Shown one piece after another: positions 53,346 to 61,954 of a stretch of DNA of 64,000 nucleotides. The stretch is taken from positions 6,654 to 70,653 of the forward strand of contig NZ_JOCX01000034.1 of assembly GCF_000717915.1 (NCBI RefSeq), written 5' to 3'. Below the pieces are notes generated by a model that was not told the origin of the DNA, made no database searches, and saw only the letters and a list, made by a program, of their open reading frames with translations. This stretch comes from Streptomyces sp. NRRL S-244. Lineage in GTDB: Bacteria; Actinomycetota; Actinomycetes; Streptomycetales; Streptomycetaceae. The position numbers and the translations under genes were made by a program. How positions within the stretch are numbered: the stretch's first letter is position 1; the number at the start of each line of letters is the position of its first letter.

Positions 53346-55124
53346 CTACCCGTAGAGCGCGTCGATCTGTGCCGCGTAGCGTTCCGCCACCGCCTTGCGG
53401 CGCAGCTTCAGGGTCGGGGTCAGGGTGCCGGCCTCGACGGTGAACTCCTCGGGGAGGATGTGGAAGGCGCGGATGCGGGCCGGGCGGGAGACCGTGGCGT
53501 TGGCCGCCGTGACCGCCTCCTCGACGAGGGCGCGGACCGCGGGGTGGGCGGCCGCGGCGGCCGGGTCGAGGCCCTGGTCCGGGGCGGCCGGGTCGAGGCC
53601 CTGGTCCGGGGCGAGGGCGGCGAGGCCCTCCCGCCGCGCCCACGCCGTGATCTCCTCCGCGTCCAGGGTGATCAGCGCGACCGGGTGGGGCCGGCGGTCG
53701 CCGATCAGGACCGCCCGCGATATGTACGGGGAGCGCTGTACGGCGAACTCGACCTCCGTCGGGGTGATGTTCTTGCCCGCCGAGGTGATGATCAGCTCCT
53801 TCTTGCGGCCCGTGATCGACAGGAACCCGTCGGCGTCCAGTTCCCCCAGGTCCCCGGTGTGCAGCCAGTCCTGCGCGTCCAGTGCCTCCGCCGTCGCGGC
53901 CCGGTTCGCGTGGTAGCCCGGGAAGATCATCGGGCCCCGGGCCAGCACCTCGCCGTCCGCCGCGATGCGGACCTCGCAGCCCGCGATCGGCCGGCCCACC
54001 GTGCCGTGGCGCACGGCCCCGGGGTGGTTGAAGGAGATGAGCCCGGCGGACTCGGTCATTCCGTACCCCTCGTACACCGGGATCCCGCAGGCCCGCAGGA
54101 AGTCCAAGGTCGCGGGGGCGATCGGCGCTCCCCCGGTCACCGCCCAGCCCAGCCGGCCCCCGAAGGCGCCCCTGACCAGGGAGTACAGGTTCTTCTCCGC
54201 CTCCTCGTAGGCCGGCCGGTCGGCCTCGGGCAGGCGGCCCTCCGCCTCCAGCACCCCGAGGCGCACCGCCTCCCGGAAGCGCTCGGCGCCGCCCTCCTGC
54301 GCCTGCGCCAGGGACAGCACCACGGAATGCACCTTCTCGAACAGGCGCGGTACGGACGGGAGATGGGTGGGCCGCGCCTCGGCCAGCTCGGACAGCACGT
54401 CCTCGATCCGGCCGCCGAAGTAGCACAGCTCCCCGCCCGCCAGGAGGGTCGTGAACTGGATGAGCTGCGCGAGCAGGTGCGCGAGGGGGAGGTAGAGGTA
54501 CGTGGAGTCGCCCGGTCCGCCCTGGATCAGCGGCTGCGTCGCGTCCTGGACGGCGCCCAGGTTGCCGTGCGTGAGGCGGCAGCCCTTCGGGAGGCCGGTC
54601 GTGCCCGAGGTGTAGACGATCGACGCGTCGTGGCCGGGTCCGACCCCCCGGGCCCTGTGCAGGAGTTCGGCTTCCGGAGCCTGTTCCAGCTCCGGCAGCG
54701 CGTCCATCCGTACGACCGCGCGCAGCGCCGGCAGCTTCGCCCGCAGCGCCTCCACCCGGTCCGCCTGCGCCGCGTCGTCGCAGACGACGACCACCGCCTC
54801 CGCGTCCGAGAGGACCCAGGCCAGCTCCTCCTCCCCCGCCGTCGGGTAGACCGGTACGAGGACGGCGCCCGCCGCCAGGATCCCGAAGTGGGTGTACGTC
54901 CACGCCGGCCGGGTCTCGGCCAGGACCGCCACCCGCTCGCCGGGCCCGACCCCCAGCGCGATCAGCGCCCGCCCGGTCCGCCGTACGCGGTCGCGCAGTT
55001 CGGCGTACGTGACGGTGGCCCAGCCCCCGTCCGGGTCCCGGTGGCGCAGGGCGCTCTCGGCGCCGTACCGCTCCCCCGTCCACTCCGTGAACACCGCCAG
55101 CGTCTCCGGTCGCACAGCGTCCAT
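53346..55124 (-). CDS. Long-chain acyl-CoA synthetase (AMP-forming)
   Basis: A 592-residue ANL-superfamily enzyme that adenylates a carboxylic acid and transfers it to CoA. Motifs: SIVYTSGTTGLPKGCRLTHGN (P-loop), GYGMTESAGLISFN, DWLHTGDLGELDADGFLSITGRKKELI and the catalytic Lys region LTPTLKLRRKAVAERY. The ATG at 55124 is chosen for its GGGAGG ribosome site. Residues near 500-520 hold a perfect 9-codon tandem duplication (APDQGLDPA twice). It diverges from an AraC-type gene whose intergenic region has a repeat pair suitable for a regulator. The TAG stop is rare in this genome context. Confidence 0.9.
   Translation of the reverse strand: MDAVRPETLAVFTEWTGERYGAESALRHRDPDGGWATVTYAELRDRVRRTGRALIALGVGPGERVAVLAETRPAWTYTHFGILAAGAVLVPVYPTAGEEELAWVLSDAEAVVVVCDDAAQADRVEALRAKLPALRAVVRMDALPELEQAPEAELLHRARGVGPGHDASIVYTSGTTGLPKGCRLTHGNLGAVQDATQPLIQGGPGDSTYLYLPLAHLLAQLIQFTTLLAGGELCYFGGRIEDVLSELAEARPTHLPSVPRLFEKVHSVVLSLAQAQEGGAERFREAVRLGVLEAEGRLPEADRPAYEEAEKNLYSLVRGAFGGRLGWAVTGGAPIAPATLDFLRACGIPVYEGYGMTESAGLISFNHPGAVRHGTVGRPIAGCEVRIAADGEVLARGPMIFPGYHANRAATAEALDAQDWLHTGDLGELDADGFLSITGRKKELIITSAGKNITPTEVEFAVQRSPYISRAVLIGDRRPHPVALITLDAEEITAWARREGLAALAPDQGLDPAAPDQGLDPAAAAAHPAVRALVEEAVTAANATVSRPARIRAFHILPEEFTVEAGTLTPTLKLRRKAVAERYAAQIDALYG
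53560..53613. repeat. 27-bp perfect tandem duplication inside the acyl-CoA synthetase gene
   Basis: Two identical 27-bp units (53560-53586, 53587-53613) add nine codons without disturbing the frame. The location is a surface region before the C-terminal lid domain. Confidence 0.9.
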
Positions 55125-55145
55125 CGCGTTCGCCTCCCTGGGGTG

Positions 55146-55186
55146 CGTACGCCGCGCGTACGGCGTACGTCCGACGTGCGTCCGAC
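55146..55186. promoter_or_regulatory. Inverted and direct repeats in the AraC / acyl-CoA synthetase intergenic region
   Basis: CGTACGCCG (55146-55154) and CGGCGTACG (55161-55169) form a perfect dyad. CGTCCGAC occurs at 55168-55175 and 55179-55186, 11 bp apart, as AraC-type proteins require. It lies 22-62 bp upstream of the synthetase start and about 90 bp before the regulator. Confidence 0.6.
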
Positions 55187-55275
55187 CGACGCTAGGCAGC
55201 CAACCCCTCCACGCGACATGACCGGAAGCGTCACGCCCCCTGACCGCAGCGCTCATCCGGGCTACCGTCGGACCC

Positions 55276-56286
55276 ATGGGGAGGCGGACGATCACCGTGC
55301 ACCATGTGCGTGCCGTGCTCGCGGGGGCGGCGCGCGGCGGCATCGACACCGTGCCACTGCTCCAGGAGGCGCAGATCCCGCCTCTGCTGCTCGGCGACGA
55401 CCGGGCGCGGATCACGCCGGCGCAGTTCGCCCGGCTGTTCCGGGCGCTGTACCGGACCACGCAGGACGAGTTCCTCGGCCTGTCGGCGGTGCCGAGCCGC
55501 CCGGGGACGTTCGCGATGATGTGCTGCGCCTCGCTGGGCTGCCGGGACCTGGGCGCGGCGGTGGAGCGTGCCGCGACCTTCTACGGCCTGTTCCCGGGCG
55601 GCCCGGAGCTCGCGCTGGAAGTGACCGGCGCCGAGGCGCGCTTCACGGTGCGCAACGACTTCACCCGGGACGAGGAGCGGTTCCTGACCGAGTGCGTGCT
55701 CGCCATCTGGCACCGGCTGAGCAGCTGGCTGATCGGGCGGCGCATCCCGCTCGCGTACGCGGCGTTCGCGTACCCTCCGCCGCCGCACGAGGCGGAGTAC
55801 GAGATCCTGTTCGACTGCCCGGTCCGCTTCGGGGCGGACCGTACGGGGGCCGGCTTCGACGCGCAGTGGCTGGCCGCACCGCTCGTACGGGACGAGGCGG
55901 CACTGGACGCGATGCTGCGGCGGGCCCCCTTCGACCTGCTGTCGCGGCCGGAGTACGGGACGACGGTCGCGGAGCAGGTCCGCCGCGCCCTGGCACGGCA
56001 GCTGCGGACCTCGCCGCGGCTGCCGGCGCTGGCGGAGGTGGCGGCGCGGCTGGCGGTGTCCCCGGCGACGCTGCGGCGCCGGCTCCAGCAGGAGGGCACG
56101 TCGTTCCAGCAGCTGAAGGACCACGTCAGGCGGGACGCGGCGATCGCGGGGCTGGCGGAGAGCGCCGAGCCGATAGCGGACCTGGCGGCCCGCCTCGGCT
56201 TCTCGGAAGACACGGCCTTCCACCGCGCGTTCCGCCGCTGGACGGGCACGACCCCGGGCGCATACCGCATCGCGTCGGGCGGCTGA
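55276..56286 (+). CDS. AraC-type regulator with arabinose-binding-like N-terminal domain
   Basis: A 336-residue regulator of the OruR/ArgR-like AraC branch. The N-terminal domain (about 1-215) contains GGIDTVPLLQEAQIPPLLLGDDRARITPAQFARLFRALYR and CCASLGCRDLGAAVERAATFYGLF. The two C-terminal HTHs are LAEVAARLAVSPATLRRRLQQEGTSFQQLKDHVRRDAAI and IADLAARLGFSEDTAFHRAFRRWTGTTPGAYR. Relatives control amino acid or fatty acid use. It probably regulates the divergent acyl-CoA synthetase and itself. Confidence 0.88.
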   Translation: MGRRTITVHHVRAVLAGAARGGIDTVPLLQEAQIPPLLLGDDRARITPAQFARLFRALYRTTQDEFLGLSAVPSRPGTFAMMCCASLGCRDLGAAVERAATFYGLFPGGPELALEVTGAEARFTVRNDFTRDEERFLTECVLAIWHRLSSWLIGRRIPLAYAAFAYPPPPHEAEYEILFDCPVRFGADRTGAGFDAQWLAAPLVRDEAALDAMLRRAPFDLLSRPEYGTTVAEQVRRALARQLRTSPRLPALAEVAARLAVSPATLRRRLQQEGTSFQQLKDHVRRDAAIAGLAESAEPIADLAARLGFSEDTAFHRAFRRWTGTTPGAYRIASGG

Positions 56287-56323
56287 GGCGAGCCCGTCCC
56301 GCTTATCGGGTTCTGAAGCAGTG

Positions 56324-58831
56324 CTACCGGGGGGACGGAGGCGTCGGCGGCGCCCCACCTTTGGTGAACGACTGCCAGATCGTGACCAGCACCCCGATTT
56401 GCGCCAGGCAGAACGCCACCGACCCGAGGCGCATCCGGTAGACGTAGACCAGCAGGCTGGCGTTGGACGGCCAGTAGCGCCGTTCACCCTGGAACGTCTG
56501 GAGATCCATGACGAGGCCGGTGCAGGTCGTCACGGAGGCGAAGGCGGCCATGGCGGCGACCGTGCCCTCCATGGCATCGCCCGTGATTTGGGCGATGATC
56601 TGGTGGACTCCGACCGGTACGGCGAAGGCGATGGCAACGTAGAAGGCCTTCATCGGCCCGTTCCGACCGGGAAGGTCACGCCACAGCGCGCCCAGGAAGA
56701 ACCCTCCGCCCACCCAGGTCACCTGCCAGTAGAGGATCTCGACCACGGCCCGCAGAAACCCTGTGGCGTCTTCCGCCAACAGGGCCCAGGAGTCACCCCG
56801 GACCATGTCCATCCAGTACATCAGCCCGGTGGCGGGGAGGCCGACGAAGCAGGCGATGAGCGCGCACCTACGGGCATTGCCCCACCACGTGTCCATGGGT
56901 CCGATGGCGAACGGCAGGTCGATGGGCCTGACCCCTTCCGGCAGGCACTGGTCCAGCTGATCGATTTCACGTTCGATTGATTCCTGCGACGCGGACTGTC
57001 CGGACGGGGATCCCGCGCTGGGGTGGTGCAGACGAGACTGGAGTTCCCGGTAGTGGTGCGCCAGGCGCAGCCACTCCGATCGGTCGGTCCGTGAAATGAC
57101 CTTGCCCAGCGGGGCATTTTCCGCAATGGGCTGTTCCAGGACGGAAATTGATCGCCCCAGGGCCAGCAGGGCCCACGCCGCGGCAACGCCCAGAACCAGC
57201 GTCGTGATGTAGCCGGAGAACCCGAAATAAAATGCAAAGTTGGGGACGACAACGACGGCAAAGAAGATCACAAGGACCAATTTTTCCGACTCATTGGGCG
57301 TGAAAGAGTCACCTTCGCGCTGTTCCGCTCGGCAGACACGCAGGGCTCCGACCAGGGCCAGCGGGGTCAGGAAGAACATGATGTCCGCCAGCGCCGGCAT
57401 TGCGTCGCTGGCGAACCACCACCACCACTGATCATATTTATCGTTCCACGGCGAGCCAGGGGAATGTGGCACGGAGTCGTTGAGCCAGGTCCTGCGTTCC
57501 CAGCTGCGATCGAAGGAAAGGAACGCCCAGAGGAGTGTCATTGCCGAAAGCCCGGCTGCAACACAGGCCATCACCCACTGCGACAGACCCCTGTCACCGA
57601 GGAGCAGGAGGCGCTGCCCACTGGCGACGAGGCCCAGGAAACACAGGAAGATCGGCAGTAAATTGAACAGCACTGCCAGCTCCAGACCAGGGCCCGAGAT
57701 CAGAAGATCACTGGTGGGAAGCAGTGGGTATTCAGCTACCTCGGCGCACACGTAGAGCGCGGCGGTGCAGGCGACGAGCCCACACACGGCGATGAGAAGT
57801 GACCTGCGCACCTTTCCGAAGAAACACAGAACAATGCCAAAAAATGCTACCGAAAACAGGGATACTACCGGCGCATAATCCCCCTTCCAGGAGAATCTAG
57901 ATTGCAGGAAACCATAGAAGTCATCGCCAAAATAGGCAACCAGGCTGAAGAGAGCCAGGATCAGCGCCCATGAGCACAGTCCCCGGAGCGCATTTTCCTC
58001 TACCGGGAGAGGGTTTCGCCCCAGACCTCTCCGGAGCCGCCGGCCGGCGATGAAGGCCAGAACGCATCCCGCGAAAATCCCGAACGCGCCCGATGCACCG
58101 CCGATGCCCAATACCCACCAACCCTCTCCGGGCGATTGGGAAATCGCAGTCCACTGCTGTGCTGCGGGTGCTTGGAACGCAACTTGAGGGGCCTCGTTCG
58201 ACTTCTTCCTGTACCAGCTCACCTCGGCGCGCCCTTTACCGACTGCCGTCGGCGGCACAGCCGTCAAAGCAGCCGGCCCACCCAATCGCACGGCCACGTT
58301 CTCCCACGTCGCCTTGGCGAGATTCGGGGGGATCCTCAGCTGGATCACCCACTGGTCCTTCCTCGCCTCCAGCGTCCAGAGGCCCACCTCATACACACCG
58401 AGATTCTGAACCCACGCGACGGCCTCGTAGTGGATGGAGACTCCATTTTCACCCGGTGTTACCGAGAGCGGCTTGAGTCGCCATTCATAGTCATATGTAT
58501 ATGTCTCCTCCCCCCACTGCCACCCCTTTCCCAGCAGGCAGCGCAGTGCGTCACGGTAAAGAAGTGAATGCGCATCCAGAGAGAGGTGGGGGGCCTGTTC
58601 CCAATCGACAGGGACGGTGATGTCCGCTCTGCTCGTGATCATGCTGGCGGCGCGGCCGCGGTGAACGAACTCCGACGTGGTGGAGACCGTCGCCCCGGCG
58701 AGCCGGTCCGGATTGCAAAAGTCCGCCCGCCGGGAGTCCGCGGCTCGGGCAGCGCCAGACGTCGACACCGCGCACAGGGCCAACAACAGCACGGGCAACA
58801 GGAGCAGCACGTGACGCCTGAGATGGATCAC
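56324..58831 (-). CDS. Large polytopic membrane protein of unknown function, lower GC
   Basis: An 835-residue protein that I do not recognise with confidence; it may belong to a streptomycete DUF family such as DUF6185. It has a signal peptide (about 1-30, ending GAARA), an extracellular domain to about residue 235 with a Trp-rich segment (CLLGKGWQWGEETYTYDYEW), and then thirteen or so transmembrane helices. Between helices lies a cytosolic segment (about 590-660) with KVISRTDRSEWLRLAHHYREL and a helix rich in Glu and Gln. No enzymatic motif is seen. Base composition is visibly lower in GC than its neighbours and codons such as AAA and ATA occur, which suggests transfer. Confidence 0.7.
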   Translation of the reverse strand: MIHLRRHVLLLLPVLLLALCAVSTSGAARAADSRRADFCNPDRLAGATVSTTSEFVHRGRAASMITSRADITVPVDWEQAPHLSLDAHSLLYRDALRCLLGKGWQWGEETYTYDYEWRLKPLSVTPGENGVSIHYEAVAWVQNLGVYEVGLWTLEARKDQWVIQLRIPPNLAKATWENVAVRLGGPAALTAVPPTAVGKGRAEVSWYRKKSNEAPQVAFQAPAAQQWTAISQSPGEGWWVLGIGGASGAFGIFAGCVLAFIAGRRLRRGLGRNPLPVEENALRGLCSWALILALFSLVAYFGDDFYGFLQSRFSWKGDYAPVVSLFSVAFFGIVLCFFGKVRRSLLIAVCGLVACTAALYVCAEVAEYPLLPTSDLLISGPGLELAVLFNLLPIFLCFLGLVASGQRLLLLGDRGLSQWVMACVAAGLSAMTLLWAFLSFDRSWERRTWLNDSVPHSPGSPWNDKYDQWWWWFASDAMPALADIMFFLTPLALVGALRVCRAEQREGDSFTPNESEKLVLVIFFAVVVVPNFAFYFGFSGYITTLVLGVAAAWALLALGRSISVLEQPIAENAPLGKVISRTDRSEWLRLAHHYRELQSRLHHPSAGSPSGQSASQESIEREIDQLDQCLPEGVRPIDLPFAIGPMDTWWGNARRCALIACFVGLPATGLMYWMDMVRGDSWALLAEDATGFLRAVVEILYWQVTWVGGGFFLGALWRDLPGRNGPMKAFYVAIAFAVPVGVHQIIAQITGDAMEGTVAAMAAFASVTTCTGLVMDLQTFQGERRYWPSNASLLVYVYRMRLGSVAFCLAQIGVLVTIWQSFTKGGAPPTPPSPR

Positions 58832-58973
58832 CGCTCCAGGATCTTCCCCGGCGGGTCCGCGCGGCTCCAGGCAGCGCGGCGGAGCGGGCTCAGGTTCACC
58901 TCGACGGGCGAGTCGCGGCGGGCGGGTGTGCGAATCCGGGTCAGGAAAGGTGAGCTGCGCGGTCAGCGACGTT

Positions 58974-58985
58974 CCGACCGGTCGG
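58974..58985. promoter_or_regulatory. 12-bp palindrome upstream of the lipase gene
   Basis: CCGACCGGTCGG lies 57 bp before the lipase start in a 211-bp divergent region. It could be a dimer-binding site; no regulator is assigned. Confidence 0.35.
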
Positions 58986-59042
58986 TCACTACGTTCTCCT
59001 CACCTACCCGCTGCACGGAACGACCTGTTGGGAGAGCCGCCC

Positions 59043-60194
59043 ATGCGTTTCCGAACCCCCGCAGCCGTGGCCGCGATCATGGCCGCCTTGGCCGTGCCGG
59101 TCGCGAGCCCCGCCACCGCATCCGCGTCCGAGACCGGGCGGGCCGGCGACATCGTCGATGCCGCGCCGTCCGCGTTCCACCCGCTGCCCGGGCAGCCGAC
59201 CGGCACCAAGGCGTGGAAGATCCGCTACCGGTCCACCACCGCCGACGGTGTCCCGAACACCGTCTCCGGCACCGTGATCGTCCCGCAGGACGGCCGGACC
59301 GGCCCGCGGCCGCTCGTCACGTACGCCGTCGGCACCGTCGGCATGGGCGACTCCTGCGCGCCGAGCAACAACCTCCCGTACGGCACCGCCATGGAGGCCA
59401 ACCTCATCCAGCAGCTCACCCTGCGCGGCTGGGCCGTGGTCGTCACCGACTACGAGGGGCTCGGCACGCCGGGGGTGCACACGTACACCGTCGGCCCGTC
59501 GGCCGGCCGCGCCATGCTCGATGCCGCCCGTGCGGCGACCCGGCTCCCCGAAGCGGGGCTGCCGGCTGACACCCCGGTCGGCATCATGGGCTACTCCCAG
59601 GGCGGCCAGGCCAGCAGCTGGGCCGCCGAGCTGCAGGGTTCGTACGCCCCCGAGCTCAAGGTGAAGGGCACGGCGACGGGCGGGGTTCCGGCGGACCTGA
59701 TGAAGGTGGCCGACTTCAACAACGGCTCGTACGGCTCGGGGCTCATCTTCATGGCGGCGGCCGGGCAGGACGCGGCGTTCCCGGAGCTGCGGCTCGACTC
59801 GTACCTCAACCCGGCGGGCAAGGCGCTGGTGGCGGGCATGAAGGACGGCTGCGTCGCCATCGACGCCATCGCCGGCTCCTTCAAGCGGGTCTCCGACCTG
59901 ACGACCCGCAACCCGCTCGAACAGCCGGACTGGCAGGCCCGGTTGAACCAGAGCCGGCTGGGGCGGACGGCTCCGGCGGCGCCGGTGTACCAGTACCACG
60001 CGCTCGGCGACGAGCTGATCCCGTACGCGGTCGGGCGGCAGCTGCGCTCGGAGTGGTGCGCGAAGGGCGCGGACGTGGAGTGGCAGACCATCTGGGTCGG
60101 GGAGCACGTCAGCGGCGTGATCACCCACTCCCTGGCGGCGGGGAACTGGCTCGCCGACCGCTTCGCGGGCCGTACGACGCACGCCAACTGCTGA
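59043..60194 (+). CDS. Secreted lipase-family hydrolase
   Basis: A 383-residue exported enzyme of the secretory lipase (LIP) family. The signal peptide is about residues 1-28 (ATASASE). The alpha/beta-hydrolase core has TYAVGTVGMGDSCAPS (oxyanion loop), the nucleophile in GIMGYSQGGQASSWAAEL, Asp in YHALGDELIPY and His in GEHVSGVITHS. Four Cys could pair outside the cell. The ATG at 59043 follows GGGAGAG at 59030-59036. It is expected to hydrolyse acylglycerol or other esters; relatives also act on polymers. Confidence 0.88.
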   Translation: MRFRTPAAVAAIMAALAVPVASPATASASETGRAGDIVDAAPSAFHPLPGQPTGTKAWKIRYRSTTADGVPNTVSGTVIVPQDGRTGPRPLVTYAVGTVGMGDSCAPSNNLPYGTAMEANLIQQLTLRGWAVVVTDYEGLGTPGVHTYTVGPSAGRAMLDAARAATRLPEAGLPADTPVGIMGYSQGGQASSWAAELQGSYAPELKVKGTATGGVPADLMKVADFNNGSYGSGLIFMAAAGQDAAFPELRLDSYLNPAGKALVAGMKDGCVAIDAIAGSFKRVSDLTTRNPLEQPDWQARLNQSRLGRTAPAAPVYQYHALGDELIPYAVGRQLRSEWCAKGADVEWQTIWVGEHVSGVITHSLAAGNWLADRFAGRTTHANC

Positions 60195-60222
60195 AGACCT
60201 CAAGGCCTCACGGCCCGGCGGC

Positions 60223-60654
60223 CTAGCGGCCGGCGGCCTCCGCGTTCCGGATGATCCGGGCGAGCAGCTCGCGTACGGCGGCCGTCTCGGACTCGGAGAG
60301 GCCCTCGGCCAGCCGGGCGTCGAGCTTCGCCACCAGCGCGTCGGCGGCGGCGAACACCTCCGTGCCGCGCTCGGTCATCCGGATCTCGATGAGCGTGCCG
60401 TGGATCGGGTGCGGGGTCCGCGCGATGAGACCGCGGGTCTCCAGCCGGCCGAGCAGGCTGTTCATCGTCTGCGGAGTCACCGAGAGCTTGCGCGCGAGCT
60501 CGGCGGCGTTGATCCCGGGGTTGTCGCTGAGCACGGCGAGCGCGGCCTGCTGAGCAGCGGTGATCCCGGCCTCGCGCACCGCGGCCTCCTTGGCGGCCTG
60601 CGTGATGCGTTCGGCCTGCTTGATGTGGATCAGCAGCCGCTCGGAGTAGTGCAT
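60223..60654 (-). CDS. MarR-family regulator
   Basis: A 143-residue winged-helix dimer protein: AAVREAGITAAQQAALAVLSDNPGINAAELARKLSVTPQTMNSLLGRLETRGLIARTPHPIHGTLIEIRMTERG gives the recognition helix and wing. MarR proteins sense phenolic or oxidised ligands and usually repress themselves and a divergent gene. The divergent neighbour is the HbpS-like gene, and an imperfect inverted repeat lies between them. Confidence 0.9.
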   Translation of the reverse strand: MHYSERLLIHIKQAERITQAAKEAAVREAGITAAQQAALAVLSDNPGINAAELARKLSVTPQTMNSLLGRLETRGLIARTPHPIHGTLIEIRMTERGTEVFAAADALVAKLDARLAEGLSESETAAVRELLARIIRNAEAAGR

Positions 60655-60713
60655 GGGGCGAGTGTAAGAGCGGGTGCCGGTCGGGTGCCAGTAATCACCG
60701 AGCAGTCAGCCAG

Positions 60714-60749
60714 CTTGCAGATACCTATAAGCATGCTGTTAGCTACAAG
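60714..60749. promoter_or_regulatory. Candidate MarR operator in the divergent promoter region
   Basis: Within the first 12 positions of the two arms, starting CTTGCAGATACC and (reverse strand) CTTGTAGCTAAC, about nine match. The region also includes TTGCAG and TTAGCT spaced 18 bp as a possible -35/-10 pair for the plus-strand gene. It is notably AT-rich for this genome. Confidence 0.5.
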
Positions 60750-60799
60750 CACACGAACTCCTGCACGTCTTACGAACGTCTCACCAAGGGGATACCGCC

Positions 60800-61225
60800 A
60801 TGACCGCTGTCCGCACCCGTCCGGCCCTCGGCAACGACCTCGCGCGCGCCATCGTCGACGCCGCCCTGGCCGCGGCCCGGGAGACCGACCTGCGCTTCGC
60901 CATCGCCGTCGTCGACGAGTCCGGCCACCTCAGCGCGTTCGCGCGGATGGACGGCTCGGGCCTGATGACCATCCAGATCGCCCAGGACAAGGCCTACACC
61001 GCGGCCGCCTTCGGCCTGAGCACCACCGACTGGCACGAGTTCGTCGAGAACGACGCGCAACTGGCCCCGGGTGCCCGGACCGGGATCGACCGGCTGGTCA
61101 CCTTCGGCGGCGGACTGCCGATCGTCGTGGACGGCCAGCTGGTCGGCGGCATCGGCGTCTCGGGCGGCCACTGGTCGGACGACGTCAAGATCGCCGAAGC
61201 CGGCCTGACCGCCATCCCCGCGTAG
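60800..61225 (+). CDS. GlcG/HbpS-family protein
   Basis: A 141-residue protein of the GlcG/HbpS fold: LARAIVDAALAAARETDLRFAIAVVDESGHLSAFARMDGS, then AQDKAYTAAAFGLST and GGLPIVVDGQLVGGIGVSGGHWSDD. The Streptomyces reticuli member HbpS binds haem and signals redox stress through a two-component system. No signal peptide is seen here, so this version is probably cytosolic. AAGGGGATA (60786-60794) serves the ATG. Regulation by the divergent MarR gene is inferred. Confidence 0.87.
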   Translation: MTAVRTRPALGNDLARAIVDAALAAARETDLRFAIAVVDESGHLSAFARMDGSGLMTIQIAQDKAYTAAAFGLSTTDWHEFVENDAQLAPGARTGIDRLVTFGGGLPIVVDGQLVGGIGVSGGHWSDDVKIAEAGLTAIPA

Positions 61226-61234
61226 GGGCCGCCC

Positions 61235-61267
61235 TTGACTCTCGGGCTACCCGAGACAGCACAGTCT
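61235..61267 (+). promoter_or_regulatory. MerR-type promoter and operator dyad
   Basis: The -35-like TTGACT at 61235-61240 is followed by the perfect dyad TCTCGGG-CTA-CCCGAGA (61240-61256) and a weak -10 region CACAGTCT (61260-61267). A long spacer with the dyad inside is the hallmark of MerR-controlled promoters. The start codon at 61272 is so near that the message would be nearly leaderless. Confidence 0.75.
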
Positions 61268-61271
61268 CCCC

Positions 61272-61923
61272 GTGGACATGACGAACCTGCTGCCGATCGG
61301 GCAGTTCGCGCAGGCCAGCGGCCTCACGGTCACCGCCCTGCGGCATTACGACGCCAGTGGCGTACTGCCGCCGGCCCGTGTCGACCCGGAGAGCGGCTAC
61401 CGCTACTTCCGGCGCGACCAGGTCCGGACGGCCCGGCTGATCCGGGTCCTGCGGCAACTCGACTTCCCGATCGAGCAGGTACGCGGCATGCTCGCGCGCG
61501 CCGAGGCGGGGGCCGACCTGGCCCCCGCACTGGCCACGCACCTGAAAGCCGCGGAAGGCCGCCTGGCCGTCCAACGCGCTCTTGTCCACGGCCTGTTGAC
61601 CAGCCTGTCCGAAGGAGATGTACGCCGTCGCCGGCCGCGGCCCGCTGACCTTCACCGGTCCGGCGTTCGTCCGCTATCACGGGGTGTGCGACGAGGAGAA
61701 CGAGACGCTGGTCGAGGCCTGTCTCCCCTTCTGGGCGGACGCCGCGCAGCCCAACGAGCTGCCGGAGCGGATGTCCGTCGCCGACTGGATCAGCGCGCAC
61801 GGTTTCGCCTTCGCCGGCCCGGTCCGGCTGGTCTACCGCCGCTGGACGGGGACGCCGGACGACCCCGGCAACCGGTTCGAGATCGCCTGGCCGATCGGGG
61901 AGCCGGCCCCGGGCACCCCGTAG
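61272..61923 (+). pseudogene. MerR-type regulator with GyrI-like domain, broken by frameshift and deletion
   Basis: The first frame (from GTG 61272 or ATG 61278) codes for an intact MerR HTH and coiled coil: LLPIGQFAQASGLTVTALRHYDASGVLPPARVDPESGYRYFRRDQV to VHGLLTSLSEGD. The remaining GyrI-like effector domain is in the +1 frame from about 61618 (AGRGPLTFTGPAFVRYHG, then GNRFEIAWPIGEPAPGTP, stop 61921-61923). At the joint, the first 30-40 residues of the effector domain are missing, so a deletion left the frame shifted. The first frame would continue into the downstream gene's antisense. A short DNA-binding protein may still be made. Confidence 0.75.
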
Positions 61924-61954
61924 CCCGACCCGTCGGTCACGCCGGTCACGCCGG

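Noticed and set aside
51975..56441. Open plus-strand frame of almost 1,500 codons
   Set aside because: Crosses genes on both strands without family resemblance; GC-rich artefact.
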